Shown here piece after piece: positions 35,463 to 44,991 of a DNA stretch of 64,000 nt (the stretch's first letter is position 1; the number at the start of each line of letters is the position of its first letter). The translations under genes were made by a program, and so were the position numbers. The stretch spans positions 1 through 64,000 of the forward strand of contig NZ_UYZZ01000003.1 of NCBI RefSeq assembly GCF_900626095.1, written 5' to 3'. Below the pieces are notes generated by a model, which saw nothing but the letters and a program-made list of their open reading frames with translations, was not told the DNA's origin and made no database searches. The DNA comes from Clostridium rectalis (GTDB lineage Bacteria > Bacillota > Clostridia > Clostridiales > Clostridiaceae).

Positions 35463-37128
35463 ATTTATTTCCAACAGTCTTTTGACTTCCAGTAGAATTT
35501 TCATCTAATTTACTTAGATTATGAATTCTAAGAACAGCTTCTGCAATATTTAAAGAATGGTCTCCTACTCTTTCGAAATTACTTATTATATCTAAATAAA
35601 TAGCACTTACCCTCGCCTCACAAGCTGAGGAATTCAATCTTTTTATATCATTATCTCTTAAAAGATCTTCTAAGCTGTCTATCTTTTCTTCTATTTCATA
35701 CACAGATTTTGCTATTCTTACATCATTACGTTGAAAACTCGCCATAGATTTATCTAAAGCATCTATCGTATATTTATAAATTTCATCTATTTCACTCATA
35801 GCCTCATTAGAAAAAACTAATCTTTTAGATTTCTTTTCTAAAGCCAAATCTGCTATGTTTTTTGCATGATCTGCAATACGCTCTACATCTTTAACAACAT
35901 GAAACATTGATGTAACAATATCAACTTGCTGTTTTGATAGTTCTGTATTGGATAGTTTAACTAAATATTTAGTTATCTCTTCTTCTAATAAATCTATTAA
36001 GTCCTCATATTCTGCAACTTTTTTTATAGTGTCTTCATTTTCTGTATGTAAAGCTTCCACTGCTAATTTAAAATTATTTTTAGTTTTAGCTGCCATCTCT
36101 ACTATTTCTTTAGAACATTGTCCTACTGCGATTACAGGTGTCTCTAATAATCTATCATCTATGTATTGAATACCAAGATTTTCATCTTTACCATCACCAG
36201 GTATAACTTTATTCACAAACCCAACTAATATTTTTATAAAGGGTGCTTGTATAATAACATTACATACATTAAATAACGTATGTGCATTAGCTATTTGTTT
36301 GGCAACATCACTAGGTGAAATACTACTTATTAAAGAAGTAATAGGACTTAAAAGTATTAAAAATATTAATGTTCCTATAGAATTAAAAGTTAAATGAATA
36401 ATTGCTGCCTTTCTCGCATTTTTATTTGTTCCTATACTAGATAAAAGTGCTGTAGCACAGGTTCCTATATTATCTCCAAAAAGTACAGGTAATGCAACAT
36501 GTATAGGTAGTAGTCCATTTTTTCCTAATGCAATTAAAATACCGATAGTTGCCGAAGAACTCTGAACAAGTGCTGTAAGAGCCATACCAACTAATACCCC
36601 TAAAAAAGGATTGTACGATAATGTAGCAATTAAGCTTTTAAATCCTTCTGATTTAGCAAGTGGTGCCATAGAAGATGACATTGTCTGCATACCAATAAAC
36701 AAAAGTCCAAAACCTAATACTATATTACCAATTTCTCTACTTTTATTTCCCTTTGAAAACAATACTATTAATGCACCACATCCAACAAACACAGGTGCTG
36801 CAGATGTAAGATTTAAAGCTACTAATTGGCCTGTAATAGTTGTTCCAATATTTGCTCCCATTATAACTCCAGCTGCCTGATACAAATCCATCAATCCTGC
36901 ATTAACAAAACCTACAACCATTACTGTAGTAGCACTACTACTTTGAATAATTGCTGTAACAATAGCTCCAGTTAAAATAGCCTTAAAAGGATTTGAAACT
37001 ATCTTTTCAAAAAAAATTTTCAGCCTATCTCCAGCTGTGTTTTCCAGTCCATCCCCCATAAGCTTCATTCCATAAAGAAACAATCCAAGTCCCCCAAAAA
37101 GACCTATGGTCATAGATAAAACATCCAT
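35461..37128 (-). CDS. Na+/phosphate cotransporter family protein with PhoU-like tail
   Basis: A 555-residue NptA/PNaS-family membrane protein. The two inverted-repeat signatures are AIIQSSSATTVMVVGF and ALVQSSSATIGILIAL, within about eight to ten membrane helices (residues 1-310). The C-terminal 200 residues are helical and PhoU-like (VVKDVERIADHAKNIADLA, NFERVGDHSLNIAEAV). It would take up phosphate with sodium or regulate uptake. The start is ATG 37128 (MDVLSMT) behind AGGAG; the ATG at 37158 has no site. Expressed alone. Confidence 0.9.
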   Translation of the reverse strand: MDVLSMTIGLFGGLGLFLYGMKLMGDGLENTAGDRLKIFFEKIVSNPFKAILTGAIVTAIIQSSSATTVMVVGFVNAGLMDLYQAAGVIMGANIGTTITGQLVALNLTSAAPVFVGCGALIVLFSKGNKSREIGNIVLGFGLLFIGMQTMSSSMAPLAKSEGFKSLIATLSYNPFLGVLVGMALTALVQSSSATIGILIALGKNGLLPIHVALPVLFGDNIGTCATALLSSIGTNKNARKAAIIHLTFNSIGTLIFLILLSPITSLISSISPSDVAKQIANAHTLFNVCNVIIQAPFIKILVGFVNKVIPGDGKDENLGIQYIDDRLLETPVIAVGQCSKEIVEMAAKTKNNFKLAVEALHTENEDTIKKVAEYEDLIDLLEEEITKYLVKLSNTELSKQQVDIVTSMFHVVKDVERIADHAKNIADLALEKKSKRLVFSNEAMSEIDEIYKYTIDALDKSMASFQRNDVRIAKSVYEIEEKIDSLEDLLRDNDIKRLNSSACEARVSAIYLDIISNFERVGDHSLNIAEAVLRIHNLSKLDENSTGSQKTVGNK

Positions 37129-37310
37129 CTTCAAGCTCCTCTCAATTAAGTTTTTCATATTAATAATACATTAAATTAACTAAAAATACATATATTTTAC
37201 TTCCAATTAACATACATTTAACATAGAACCTTTTCATATTATTTATATTAGTATGTTCAAATTATTTACTAAACATTGCATTCATTTATAAGTAGTATTT
37301 GTTAGATATT

Positions 37311-37348
37311 GTTGAAAAACTCCATGCACATGCATGGAGTTTTTCAAC
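37311..37348. terminator. Bidirectional terminator at the end of the copper operon
   Basis: Eighteen bases from 37311 (GTTGAAAAACTCCATGCA) pair perfectly with 37331-37348 across a two-base loop. Confidence 0.82.
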
Positions 37349-37381
37349 AATCTAAAATTAAAAGTAATTAGTTTTTCCATA

Positions 37382-37588
37382 TTACTCTATATTTATAAGT
37401 TTATATCCGTAATCCTCTATTATTTGCTTTATTTTATTATCAGTTACATCTTCATTAAATTCAGCTTTAGCTGTTTTAGAGCTTAAGCTAACATCTATAT
37501 TGTTCCCCCCAATTTCCTTTAAAGCCTCTTTTATGTGTTCTACACAATGCATACAACTCATTCCCTCAATAAACATAGTTTTTTTCAT
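37382..37588 (-). CDS. copZ: Copper chaperone CopZ (heavy-metal-associated domain)
   Basis: A 68-residue single HMA domain with the metal site GMSCMHCVEHI. It would carry Cu(I) to CopA. The C-terminal DYGYKLINIE is the usual last strand. It is the last gene of csoR-copA-copZ. The ATG follows AAGGAG. Confidence 0.92.
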   Translation of the reverse strand: MKKTMFIEGMSCMHCVEHIKEALKEIGGNNIDVSLSSKTAKAEFNEDVTDNKIKQIIEDYGYKLINIE

Positions 37589-37650
37589 TTTTAAAATCTC
37601 CTTTCTAAATATAAAACTATTATCTAAAGACTATATTAAGTCACTTAAAT

Positions 37651-39876
37651 CTAATCTAATGGCTTAAAAGTTTTTAATCTTAGTGCATTTAATAAAACTG
37701 AAACTGAACTAAAGCTCATAGCCATTGCCGCAATCATAGGATTTAAAAGAGGTCCTCCAAAAATATGAAGTACTCCCATAGCTATTGGTATTCCTATAGT
37801 GTTATATCCAAAAGCCCAAAATAAATTTTCTTTAATATTTTTTATTGTTTTTTTACTTAAAAATATAGCTGTTGGTACATCCATTAAGTCACTTTTCATA
37901 AGCACAATATCCGCAGATTCTATAGCTACATCTGTTCCTGAACCAATAGCTATTCCAACATCAGATTGTGCAAGAGCTGGTGCATCATTTATACCATCTC
38001 CCACCATAGCAACTTTTTTACCCTGACTTTGAAGTTTTTCAATTTCTTTTACCTTATCTTTTGGTAATACTTCTGCAAGTATTTTGTCTATTCCCACTTC
38101 ACTAGCAATAGCCTGTGCAGTCCTCTTATTATCACCTGTTATCATAAAAACTTCTATTCCCATTTTATGAAGTTTTTCTATAGCTTTTTTACTATTATAT
38201 TTAACAGTATCCGCTACCGCAATTATTCCTGCTAACTTTTTTTCTATAGATATATACATAGGTGTTTTTCCTTCCTGAGCTAATTTTTCTGATGTATTTT
38301 GTATTTGGTTTAAATCTATATCATTTTCCTTCATCAACTTTTTATTTCCTAATAATATTATTTTTCCATCAATGCTAACTTTTATACCCTGACCTAAAAT
38401 AGCAACAAACTCCTCTACTTCTTTTAACTCTATATTCCTCTCTTTTGCATATTTAACTATCGCCTCTCCTAATGGATGCTCGGATCCTTTTTCACTACTT
38501 GCAGCAATTCTTAGCAATTCATTCTTTTCTATATTATTTAAAACTACTATATCTGTAACTTTAGGATTTCCCTCTGTTATTGTTCCTGTTTTGTCAAAAA
38601 CTATAGTATTTATTCTGTGTGTTGTTTCTAAAGCTTCACCACTCTTTATAAGAACACCATACTCCGCTCCTTTTCCAGTACCTACCATTATAGCTGTTGG
38701 TGTAGCTAATCCTAAAGCACATGGGCATGCAATCACAAGTACAGATATAAATATAGTAAGTGAAAACAAATTACTTTCTCCATATACTTTCCAAGCTAGA
38801 GAAGATACTATAGCTAAAATTATAACTATAGGTACAAAATATCCTGCTATTATGTCTGCCATTTTTGCAATAGGTGCTTTACTTCCTTGTGCATCTTCAA
38901 CTAATTTAATTATTTGGGAAAGAGTAGTATCCTTTCCAACCTTAGTAGCTTTATATTTTATATAACCATTTTTATTTATACTACCACCAATAACTTTATC
39001 ACCTTTGTTTTTCTCAACAGGTATACTTTCTCCTGTAAGCATAGATTCATCTATAGCAGTATTTCCATCTATAATTTCTCCATCTACTGGTAATTTTTCA
39101 CCAGGTTTTACAATCACTATATCCTTAACCTGCACTTTATCTATAGATAGTTCTATTTCTTTTTCACCTCTTATTATATGAGCTGTTTTAGGGGTTAATC
39201 CCATTAATTTTTTTATAGCCTCGGATGTCTTCCCTTTAGTTACTGACTCTAAATATTTACCTAAGGTTATTAAAGTTAATATCACAGCAGCAGACTCAAA
39301 ATATAAATTAAAAACATAATGTACTTCTCCTAGTAAAATTTTATATATAGCAAAAATACCATATAAAACTGCGGCTGATGTTCCAATTGCTATTAAAGAA
39401 TCCATATTAGGTTCTTTTTTTAAAAGTAGTCTAAACCCCACTTTATAAAATTTATTCCCCATAATCACAACAGGTAATGTAAGTATTAGTTGTATTAATG
39501 CAAAATTTTTAGGATTAATCATAGGATCTATAGTATCTGGCATATCAAGTCCCATCATATGCCCCATAGATACTATAAGTAATGGCACTGTAAATATAGC
39601 GGAAATCAAAAACCTTTTCCACATAATTTTTATTTCTTTTTCCTTTCTTTTACCATGCACATCTACTGTAATTTCTTCTACAATCTTGTAACCAGCTTTC
39701 TCTATAGATTTTTTCACTTCTAATATTTTATCATTCTCTAGTGTTACACTGAGCAATTCAGTGGCGAAATTTACATTAGCCTCTAAAACACCATCTACTT
39801 TCATACATGCTCTTTCTACTGCTTTAGCACAAGCTGCACATGTCATCCCCTCAATATTAAGAATTTCTTTTTTCAT
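37651..39876 (-). CDS. copA: Copper-exporting P-type ATPase CopA
   Basis: A 741-residue P1B-type ATPase that pumps Cu(I) out of the cell. It has one N-terminal HMA domain (GMTCAACAKAV; C13, C16), eight membrane helices with the metal motif ACPCALGLATPTA, the TGES actuator motif, the phosphorylation site FDKTGTITEGNP and the hinge MVGDGINDAPALA. The last membrane segments contain the NTIGIP and MAAMAMSFSSVSV signatures. Preceded by csoR and followed by copZ, as in Gram-positive copper operons. The ATG follows GGAGG. Confidence 0.96.
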   Translation of the reverse strand: MKKEILNIEGMTCAACAKAVERACMKVDGVLEANVNFATELLSVTLENDKILEVKKSIEKAGYKIVEEITVDVHGKRKEKEIKIMWKRFLISAIFTVPLLIVSMGHMMGLDMPDTIDPMINPKNFALIQLILTLPVVIMGNKFYKVGFRLLLKKEPNMDSLIAIGTSAAVLYGIFAIYKILLGEVHYVFNLYFESAAVILTLITLGKYLESVTKGKTSEAIKKLMGLTPKTAHIIRGEKEIELSIDKVQVKDIVIVKPGEKLPVDGEIIDGNTAIDESMLTGESIPVEKNKGDKVIGGSINKNGYIKYKATKVGKDTTLSQIIKLVEDAQGSKAPIAKMADIIAGYFVPIVIILAIVSSLAWKVYGESNLFSLTIFISVLVIACPCALGLATPTAIMVGTGKGAEYGVLIKSGEALETTHRINTIVFDKTGTITEGNPKVTDIVVLNNIEKNELLRIAASSEKGSEHPLGEAIVKYAKERNIELKEVEEFVAILGQGIKVSIDGKIILLGNKKLMKENDIDLNQIQNTSEKLAQEGKTPMYISIEKKLAGIIAVADTVKYNSKKAIEKLHKMGIEVFMITGDNKRTAQAIASEVGIDKILAEVLPKDKVKEIEKLQSQGKKVAMVGDGINDAPALAQSDVGIAIGSGTDVAIESADIVLMKSDLMDVPTAIFLSKKTIKNIKENLFWAFGYNTIGIPIAMGVLHIFGGPLLNPMIAAMAMSFSSVSVLLNALRLKTFKPLD

Positions 39877-39965
39877 ATATTTCCTCCTACCCTATAGTAA
39901 TTCTAAATTTTGTATTATTATTTACTTTTTCTACAATTATTACCTCTATTTAAATTGCATCTCCT

Positions 39966-40232
39966 TTATTTATCAATAAGTTTATGTAATACACCCATTA
40001 TTTCCTCCACTTTTTCTTCTCCTGAATTATGAATAAAAGCATCCTTTACACAATGATTTAAGTGTTGTTTTAGTATAAGCATATTAGCTTTTTTTAAAAG
40101 AGCCTGTGCTGCTATTATCTGATTAGAAATATCTATACAATATCTTCCTTCCTCTATCATTTTTATTATTCCCTCTATCTGTCCTTTTGATGTTTTTAGT
40201 GACTGTAGTGCTTTTTTCTTTTCTTCATTCAT
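39966..40232 (-). CDS. csoR: CsoR copper-sensing transcriptional repressor
   Basis: An 88-residue all-helical repressor. The copper ligands C32, H57 and C61 (RYCIDIS, KQHLNHC) have the exact spacing (25 and 4) of M. tuberculosis CsoR. I chose ATG 40232 (MNEEKKK), as GAGAGG lies ten bases before it. The longest frame (start 40256) would run into the operator, and ATG 40241 is too close to the site. Copper binding should release it and induce copA and copZ. Confidence 0.88.
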   Translation of the reverse strand: MNEEKKKALQSLKTSKGQIEGIIKMIEEGRYCIDISNQIIAAQALLKKANMLILKQHLNHCVKDAFIHNSGEEKVEEIMGVLHKLIDK

Positions 40233-40247
40233 TCTTTTCATTCCTCT

Positions 40248-40266
40248 CCCCCCCATAGTGGGGTGT
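40248..40266 (-). promoter_or_regulatory. CsoR operator candidate
   Basis: The G/C tracts CCCC (40251-40254) and GGGG (40260-40263) around ATAGT are exceptional in this AT-rich region and match the CsoR operator pattern of C and G runs in pseudo-symmetry. It lies 16 bases upstream of the csoR start. Confidence 0.6.
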
Positions 40267-40425
40267 CATGTTTTTATTATATACTAAATGATAATAATTT
40301 TCAATATAATTTTAGTAACTTCATAACTGTTTAATAATTAGCACTCTAAAACATCCTTAAAACATTTTTACTATATAAAATCTTTTATTCTTACACATTA
40401 CACTACCTAATAAATTAATAACTAT

Positions 40426-40456
40426 AAAAAGGATAGAATTGTTATCTATCCTTTTT
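40426..40456 (-). terminator. Terminator after the GNAT acetyltransferase
   Basis: AAAAAGGATAGA (40426-40437) pairs with TCTATCCTTTTT (40445-40456), overlapping the end of the gene. Confidence 0.8.
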
Positions 40457-41008
40457 ATCCCTTACTTTATTCCATTCATTTAAAAGTATACCATATTGAT
40501 ATATATCATATCTAAAACCATCCCTTTTTACTGCCTCTCGTAAAACTCCCTCTTTTTTAAATCCCAAACTCTCATATAATTTAATTGCTATAGTATTATA
40601 ACTTATTGTAATTAACTGAAGTCTGTGTAAATTAAGTTCCATAAATGCAAACTCCATAACCAAAGATAATGCCTCTTTCCCATAACCTTTACCTCTATTT
40701 AAATTATTTCCAATTCCCATAGCTATAGTTCCTACCCCATTACTCCAATTAATTTCTTCTATTTCTATATATCCAATCATCTCCTCCTCATTTTTATCTC
40801 TAATTACAAAAAAGAAATTATTTTCATTATTAATTTCCTGTAAAAGCCACTGTCTTACTTTTTCTTTATGTAATGGAGCTGCAGGATTATAGTCAAAAAA
40901 TCTTAAAAATTTATAGTCTTCATACCATTTTGTTACTACATCTACATCCTCTTCTCTAAATGCAGTTATTTTAAGAATATCACTACTAAGCAAATTATTT
41001 ATAAACAT
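40442..41008 (-). CDS. GNAT-family N-acetyltransferase (RimJ/RimL type)
   Basis: A 188-residue acetyltransferase. The acetyl-CoA motif is NLNRGKGYGKEAL (Q/RxxGxG/A type) and the C-terminal part NLHRLQLITISYNTIAIKLY, SLGFKKEGVLREAV is characteristic of RimJ/RimL and SpeG-like proteins. The start is ATG 41008 (MFINNLL) behind GGGAGG; the longer frame lacks a site. Substrate unknown; a peptide amino-terminus or polyamine is possible. Confidence 0.88.
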   Translation of the reverse strand: MFINNLLSSDILKITAFREEDVDVVTKWYEDYKFLRFFDYNPAAPLHKEKVRQWLLQEINNENNFFFVIRDKNEEEMIGYIEIEEINWSNGVGTIAMGIGNNLNRGKGYGKEALSLVMEFAFMELNLHRLQLITISYNTIAIKLYESLGFKKEGVLREAVKRDGFRYDIYQYGILLNEWNKVRDKKDR

Positions 41009-41076
41009 ATTAATACCTCCCAATCTACAATTAAACATATATAAATTGTATTATAGATGGAGATTTTGTTCTAGTT

Positions 41077-41223
41077 TTATTTGAATTTGTTTTCTTTTTT
41101 TTGGTTAAATTCCTCTATTCTTTCTTCATAAATTTTTCTATAATCTAATTTGTCGTTTGTTTTAAATGCCTCCATATTTGCTTTTTTTATTTTATCTAAA
41201 AACTCTTTAATATTATTATCCAT
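41077..41223 (-). CDS. Small charged protein, 48 residues
   Basis: ATG 41223 is preceded by AAGGAGG. The product begins MDNNIKEFLDKIKKANMEA and ends in KKENKFK; it is lysine/glutamate rich and helical. It is followed by the GNAT gene on the same strand after 68 bases. I do not recognise it. Ribosome site and consistent codon use support a real gene. Confidence 0.6.
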   Translation of the reverse strand: MDNNIKEFLDKIKKANMEAFKTNDKLDYRKIYEERIEEFNQKKENKFK

Positions 41224-41561
41224 ATTTTAATCCTCCTTAAATTATATAATATTATTATGTGCTAGATACGTCTATTTTATTTTTACATTTTAATCATTAA
41301 TTAGACAATTTTTTATATATTAATAATACTAAAAATGCTAAATTTATAAAATTATCTGTAATTTTTTATAAATATTGTGTCAATTCAAAATTTATGTTAA
41401 AATACTAACGTTGCAAGCATAATTATTCATTAGTTTGATTGTGCTAATTTATAGAATCTTTATACAATGTCTTTTTTATCTATCAATTATCTTAATTATC
41501 TATTCAATTATTCAAAATATTAAATTTAATACTTTATAAAGAAAAAGGATGTGGAAAACTT
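41224..41561. other. Gene-free stretch before the antiporter
   Basis: AT-rich. TTAAAATACTAACG near 41397 may include a promoter for the antiporter. No riboswitch core was recognised. Confidence 0.4.
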
Positions 41562-42773
41562 ATGGAATCGATTGACTTTATTATGGATTTAGCTATTATT
41601 ATGCTAAGCACTAAGACATTAGGTGTTTTAGCTAAACGATTTCAGATGCCCCAAGTAGTAGGTGCACTACTAGCTGGACTTATTATAGGTCCTGCTATTT
41701 TAGGAATTGTCAATGAAACAGATTTCATATCTAACTTATCTAAACTGGGCGTTATTCTACTTATGTTTAGTGCAGGTATTGAAACTGATTTAAATGAGCT
41801 AAAAAAGTGTGGAAAGGCTTCTTTTATTATAGCTATAATAGGAGTATTAGTTCCTCTTATAGGAGGATTTGCTGTAGCAAGTTTCTATAATAATACTGGA
41901 AACATATTTAATAATAATACAAAAATTATATTAGAAAATGTTTTTATAGGTGTAATATTAACTGCCACCTCTGTTAGCATTACAGTAGAAACCTTACAAG
42001 AAATGGGTAAGTTAAAAACTTCCTCTGGTACTGCCATATTAGGTGCTGCTATTATAGATGATGTTCTTGGGATAGTTATATTAACCATAGTAACTAGTTT
42101 AGCAAATCCATCTGTACATATTACTACTGTATTATTTAAAATAGTTGCATTTTTCGCACTTTCAGTGGTAGTTGTGTTGGTATTTAAAAAAATATTTAAC
42201 AAGCTAAGTTATATATATGGTGAAAAAAGAAGGGTGGCTATAATTGCACTTTCTTTTTGTCTCATAATGTCATTTGTATCCGAACATTTTTTTGGTGTAA
42301 CTGATATTACAGGTGCTTATATAGCAGGAGTTGTTATTTCAGGAACCCCTATCATGAATTATGTTGAAAAGAAAATATCTACAGTATCTTATATGTTACT
42401 TTCACCAATTTTCTTTGCCAATATTGGTATAAATACAACTATTGGAAATATGAACTTTGTTTTAGTAACCTTTACCGCTATATTATTATTAGTTGCTATA
42501 CTAACAAAAGTAGTAGGTTGTAAATTAGGTGCTAGAGCTTGTGGGTATACAAAGTCTGAATCTTTAAGAATAGGCGTAGGTATGATTTCTAGAGGAGAAG
42601 TAGCCTTAATTATAGCCAATTTAGGTGTATCTCAAGGAATTTTAGAAATAAAATATTTTGCCCCAATAATAATAGTTGTTATAATTACTACTCTAATAAC
42701 TCCTATACTATTAAAGATAGTATATAGTAAAGATATAAAAGATCACACACCTACTTTAGAAAAAGCATCTTAA
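41562..42773 (+). CDS. Cation:proton antiporter of the CPA2 family
   Basis: A 403-residue protein with about 12 membrane segments. GVILLMFSAGIETDLNELKK is the conserved CPA2 loop. AAIIDDVLGIVILTIV has the paired aspartates of the ion site, and SRGEVALIIANLG is the final signature. It exchanges Na+ or K+ for protons and resembles GerN/NapA. The N-terminal KRFQMPQVVGALLAGLIIGP is typical. No RCK domain is attached. The ATG follows AAGGATGTGG with long spacing. The terminator lies directly after. Confidence 0.9.
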   Translation: MESIDFIMDLAIIMLSTKTLGVLAKRFQMPQVVGALLAGLIIGPAILGIVNETDFISNLSKLGVILLMFSAGIETDLNELKKCGKASFIIAIIGVLVPLIGGFAVASFYNNTGNIFNNNTKIILENVFIGVILTATSVSITVETLQEMGKLKTSSGTAILGAAIIDDVLGIVILTIVTSLANPSVHITTVLFKIVAFFALSVVVVLVFKKIFNKLSYIYGEKRRVAIIALSFCLIMSFVSEHFFGVTDITGAYIAGVVISGTPIMNYVEKKISTVSYMLLSPIFFANIGINTTIGNMNFVLVTFTAILLLVAILTKVVGCKLGARACGYTKSESLRIGVGMISRGEVALIIANLGVSQGILEIKYFAPIIIVVIITTLITPILLKIVYSKDIKDHTPTLEKAS

Positions 42774-42785
42774 TAAAAATTTATA

Positions 42786-42818
42786 AAACTTGGTAAATAA
42801 ATATTTATCAAGTTTTTT
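42786..42818 (+). terminator. Terminator after the antiporter
   Basis: AACTTGGTAAATA pairs with TATTTATCAAGTT, including one G-T pair, followed by a T-tract to 42818. Confidence 0.72.
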
Positions 42819-42876
42819 TGTTTATAACGTTAAACAACTCATGTTGAAATAATTCAAATTTATTATTAAAATTGTA

Positions 42877-42922
42877 TTGACAATATATATTAGTATGATT
42901 ATTATAATATCATACTAATATA
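42877..42922 (+). promoter_or_regulatory. Promoter with perfect inverted-repeat operator upstream of tcdA
   Basis: TTGACA (42877-42882) and TATTAT (42900-42905) are 17 apart. TATATTAGTATGAT (42886-42899) is repeated in exact inversion at 42909-42922 across 9 bases, enclosing the -10. This is a strong operator geometry for an otherwise housekeeping gene. Confidence 0.62.
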
Positions 42923-42964
42923 ATAGGTATAGTATGTATTTCATATAAGTGAGGTATTAAAAAA

Positions 42965-43711
42965 ATGACTCAACAAATATTTTCAAGAACAGAATTATTA
43001 ATAGGACCAACTGGATTAAACACTTTGAAAAATAGCACAGTGGTAATATTCGGTATAGGTGGTGTAGGTAGTTTTACCACTGAATCTTTAGTAAGAGCTG
43101 GTGTAGGCAATTTAATTCTTATAGATGATGATACAATTTGTCTTACGAATGTAAACCGTCAAATAATAGCAGACCATTCTACTATTGGTAAACTCAAAGT
43201 AGAAGTAATGAAAGATAGGATACAAAAAATCAATCCAAATTGTAGTGTAACAATACATAAACTCTTTGTTAAAGAAGGTAACATAGAAAATATTATTCCT
43301 AAAAATGCTAGTTACGTGGTAGATGCCATAGATACTGTATCCTCTAAACTTTCTTTAATAGTATGGTGTAAAAAAAATAATATTCCTATTATAAGTTCCA
43401 TGGGAACAGGTAATAAATTAGACCCTACAATGTTTAAAATAACAGATATATTTGATACTAAGGTTTGTCCTTTAGCTAAAGTTATCCGACATGAATTAAG
43501 AAAAAGAAATATTCAAAACTTAAAAGTTTTATATTCTGAAGAAACACCGTTGAAGCCGAAAATTAAAGATATAAACACATGTACTGAAGAGTGTATTTGT
43601 ACAAATGTTCGTACTTTTAAACCACAAGTACCTGGAAGTATTTCCTTTGTTCCTCCTGTTGCAGGTATGATTATTGCAGGAGAAGTCATCAAAAACCTAC
43701 TAAAAATATAA
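42965..43711 (+). CDS. tcdA: tRNA threonylcarbamoyladenosine dehydratase
   Basis: A 248-residue ThiF/E1-like enzyme that cyclises t6A37 of tRNAs using ATP. The ATP site is VVIFGIGGVGSFTTESLVRAG, then DDDTICLTNVNRQ, and VVDAIDTVSSKL. Two C-terminal CxxC-like groups (TCTEECICT) replace the usual zinc-type cysteines. The end GSISFVPPVAGMIIAGEVIK is the family hallmark. The ATG follows GAGGT. It carries a promoter with an inverted repeat that suggests regulation. Confidence 0.92.
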   Translation: MTQQIFSRTELLIGPTGLNTLKNSTVVIFGIGGVGSFTTESLVRAGVGNLILIDDDTICLTNVNRQIIADHSTIGKLKVEVMKDRIQKINPNCSVTIHKLFVKEGNIENIIPKNASYVVDAIDTVSSKLSLIVWCKKNNIPIISSMGTGNKLDPTMFKITDIFDTKVCPLAKVIRHELRKRNIQNLKVLYSEETPLKPKIKDINTCTEECICTNVRTFKPQVPGSISFVPPVAGMIIAGEVIKNLLKI

Positions 43712-43715
43712 ATTT

Positions 43716-43767
43716 AAAAATCAACATTTAACATCAGTAAATAACCAATGTTAAATGTTGATTTTTT
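43716..43767. terminator. Bidirectional terminator between tcdA and the sigma factor gene
   Basis: AAAAATCAACATTTAACAT (43716-43734) pairs with 43748-43766. Both strands end in T-tracts; the minus-strand stop codon at 43766 overlaps it. Confidence 0.88.
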
Positions 43768-44614
43768 ATTCTAAATATCCTTGTAAAAATTTTATCCTAT
43801 TTGGATGTCTCAGTTTTTTTATAGCACTAATTTCTATTTGTCTTATTCTCTCCCGAGTTAGATTAAATTCCTTCCCTATCTCCTCTAAAGTTTTTATCTG
43901 ACCTTCTCCATTTAATCCAAATCTAAGTCTCACGATTCTTTCTTCCCTGGGGGACAATGTAGATAATACCCTAGTTAAATGCTCCCTTAACATTGTGGTA
44001 GCTACAGTATTTTCTGGAGCATAGGTCTCATCTGCAATAAAATTCTCTAAATTTGTATCTTCATTATCTCCAACGGGAGTTTCTAATGATATTGGCTCTT
44101 GTGATACTTTTGATACTCTTCGTACTTTCTCCTCTGTCATATTAAGCACTTCTGCTATTTCACTGTAAGATGGTTCTCTATCTAATTTTTGTTCCAATTG
44201 TTTTTTAACCTTTAATAATTTAATTATAACCTCATTCATATGTACTGGTATTCTTATTGTTCTAGATTGATCTGCAATTGCCCTAGTAACAGCCTGTCTT
44301 ATCCACCATGTGGCATATGTGCTAAACCTATATCCCTTTCTATAGTCATATTTTTCTACAGCTTTCATCAAACCTAAGTTTCCTTCCTGAACTAGATCCA
44401 AAAAATTCATTCCTTTACCGCAATACCTTTTCGAAATACTTACTACAAGTCTTAAATTTGACTCTATTAGTTTCTTTTTTGCAACTATATCCCCACTTTC
44501 AACACCTTTAGCTAACTGTACTTCTTCCTCCGCAGATAATAAATCAACTTCACCTATTTCTTTAAGATACATATTTATGTAATCTTCAGTATTTTTAAAA
44601 TCCTCTTTATTCAA
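43766..44614 (-). CDS. Extra RpoD/SigA-like sigma factor without region 1.1
   Basis: A 282-residue group 1/2-type sigma factor. Region 1.2 is [20 protein letters not shown]; region 2 holds [20 protein letters not shown] and the -10-recognition helix [20 protein letters not shown]; region 3 has [10 protein letters not shown]; region 4.2 has [19 protein letters not shown]. It resembles housekeeping SigA but lacks region 1.1 and the spacer, and is over 70 residues shorter than a full SigA. The start is TTG 44614 behind GAGGGTGAT. Promoter choice should be close to SigA. It is a lone gene not adjacent to dnaG, so it is not the main rpoD. Confidence 0.9.
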   Translation of the reverse strand: MNKEDFKNTEDYINMYLKEIGEVDLLSAEEEVQLAKGVESGDIVAKKKLIESNLRLVVSISKRYCGKGMNFLDLVQEGNLGLMKAVEKYDYRKGYRFSTYATWWIRQAVTRAIADQSRTIRIPVHMNEVIIKLLKVKKQLEQKLDREPSYSEIAEVLNMTEEKVRRVSKVSQEPISLETPVGDNEDTNLENFIADETYAPENTVATTMLREHLTRVLSTLSPREERIVRLRFGLNGEGQIKTLEEIGKEFNLTRERIRQIEISAIKKLRHPNRIKFLQGYLE

Positions 44615-44991
44615 GTTAATCACCCTCACATAAATTTTATAAACAACCACCCTTTATACTTCAATACAATAAAGGTTTATTCCTCTTAATTCAATAGAAT
44701 TAAAAGAATTGTTACAAATTATTCAATTTTTATATAAAATACTTAATATAAAAACAAAAAAATTATCTTAAAAAATGTTTTAAGATAATTTCTAAATATG
44801 AATATTATATTTTTAGATATTTTCACTTATTCCATAGGCTATATACAAACACAAGCTTACACAATAATCACCATATCATATATTACTATAAAAAATATTA
44901 TATATATGCATCATTATAATATTAACAATTAAATTAAAAGTATAACATATTTATGATACATATTGACAACTATTTATTATAATAGCACATT
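44615..44991. other. Gene-free stretch upstream of the sigma factor
   Basis: AT-rich. It holds the hairpin at 44760-44791 and nothing else I can support. Confidence 0.45.
44760..44791. terminator. Isolated hairpin in the gene-free stretch
   Basis: AAATTATCTTAAAA (44760-44773) pairs perfectly with TTTTAAGATAATTT (44778-44791). It could end the radical-SAM region transcript or be an operator for the sigma factor gene; no T-tract is decisive. Confidence 0.4.

Noticed and set aside
40232-40256. Longer CsoR start at 40256
   Set aside because: It would begin inside the GC-rich operator; a later ATG fits the family start and has a ribosome site.
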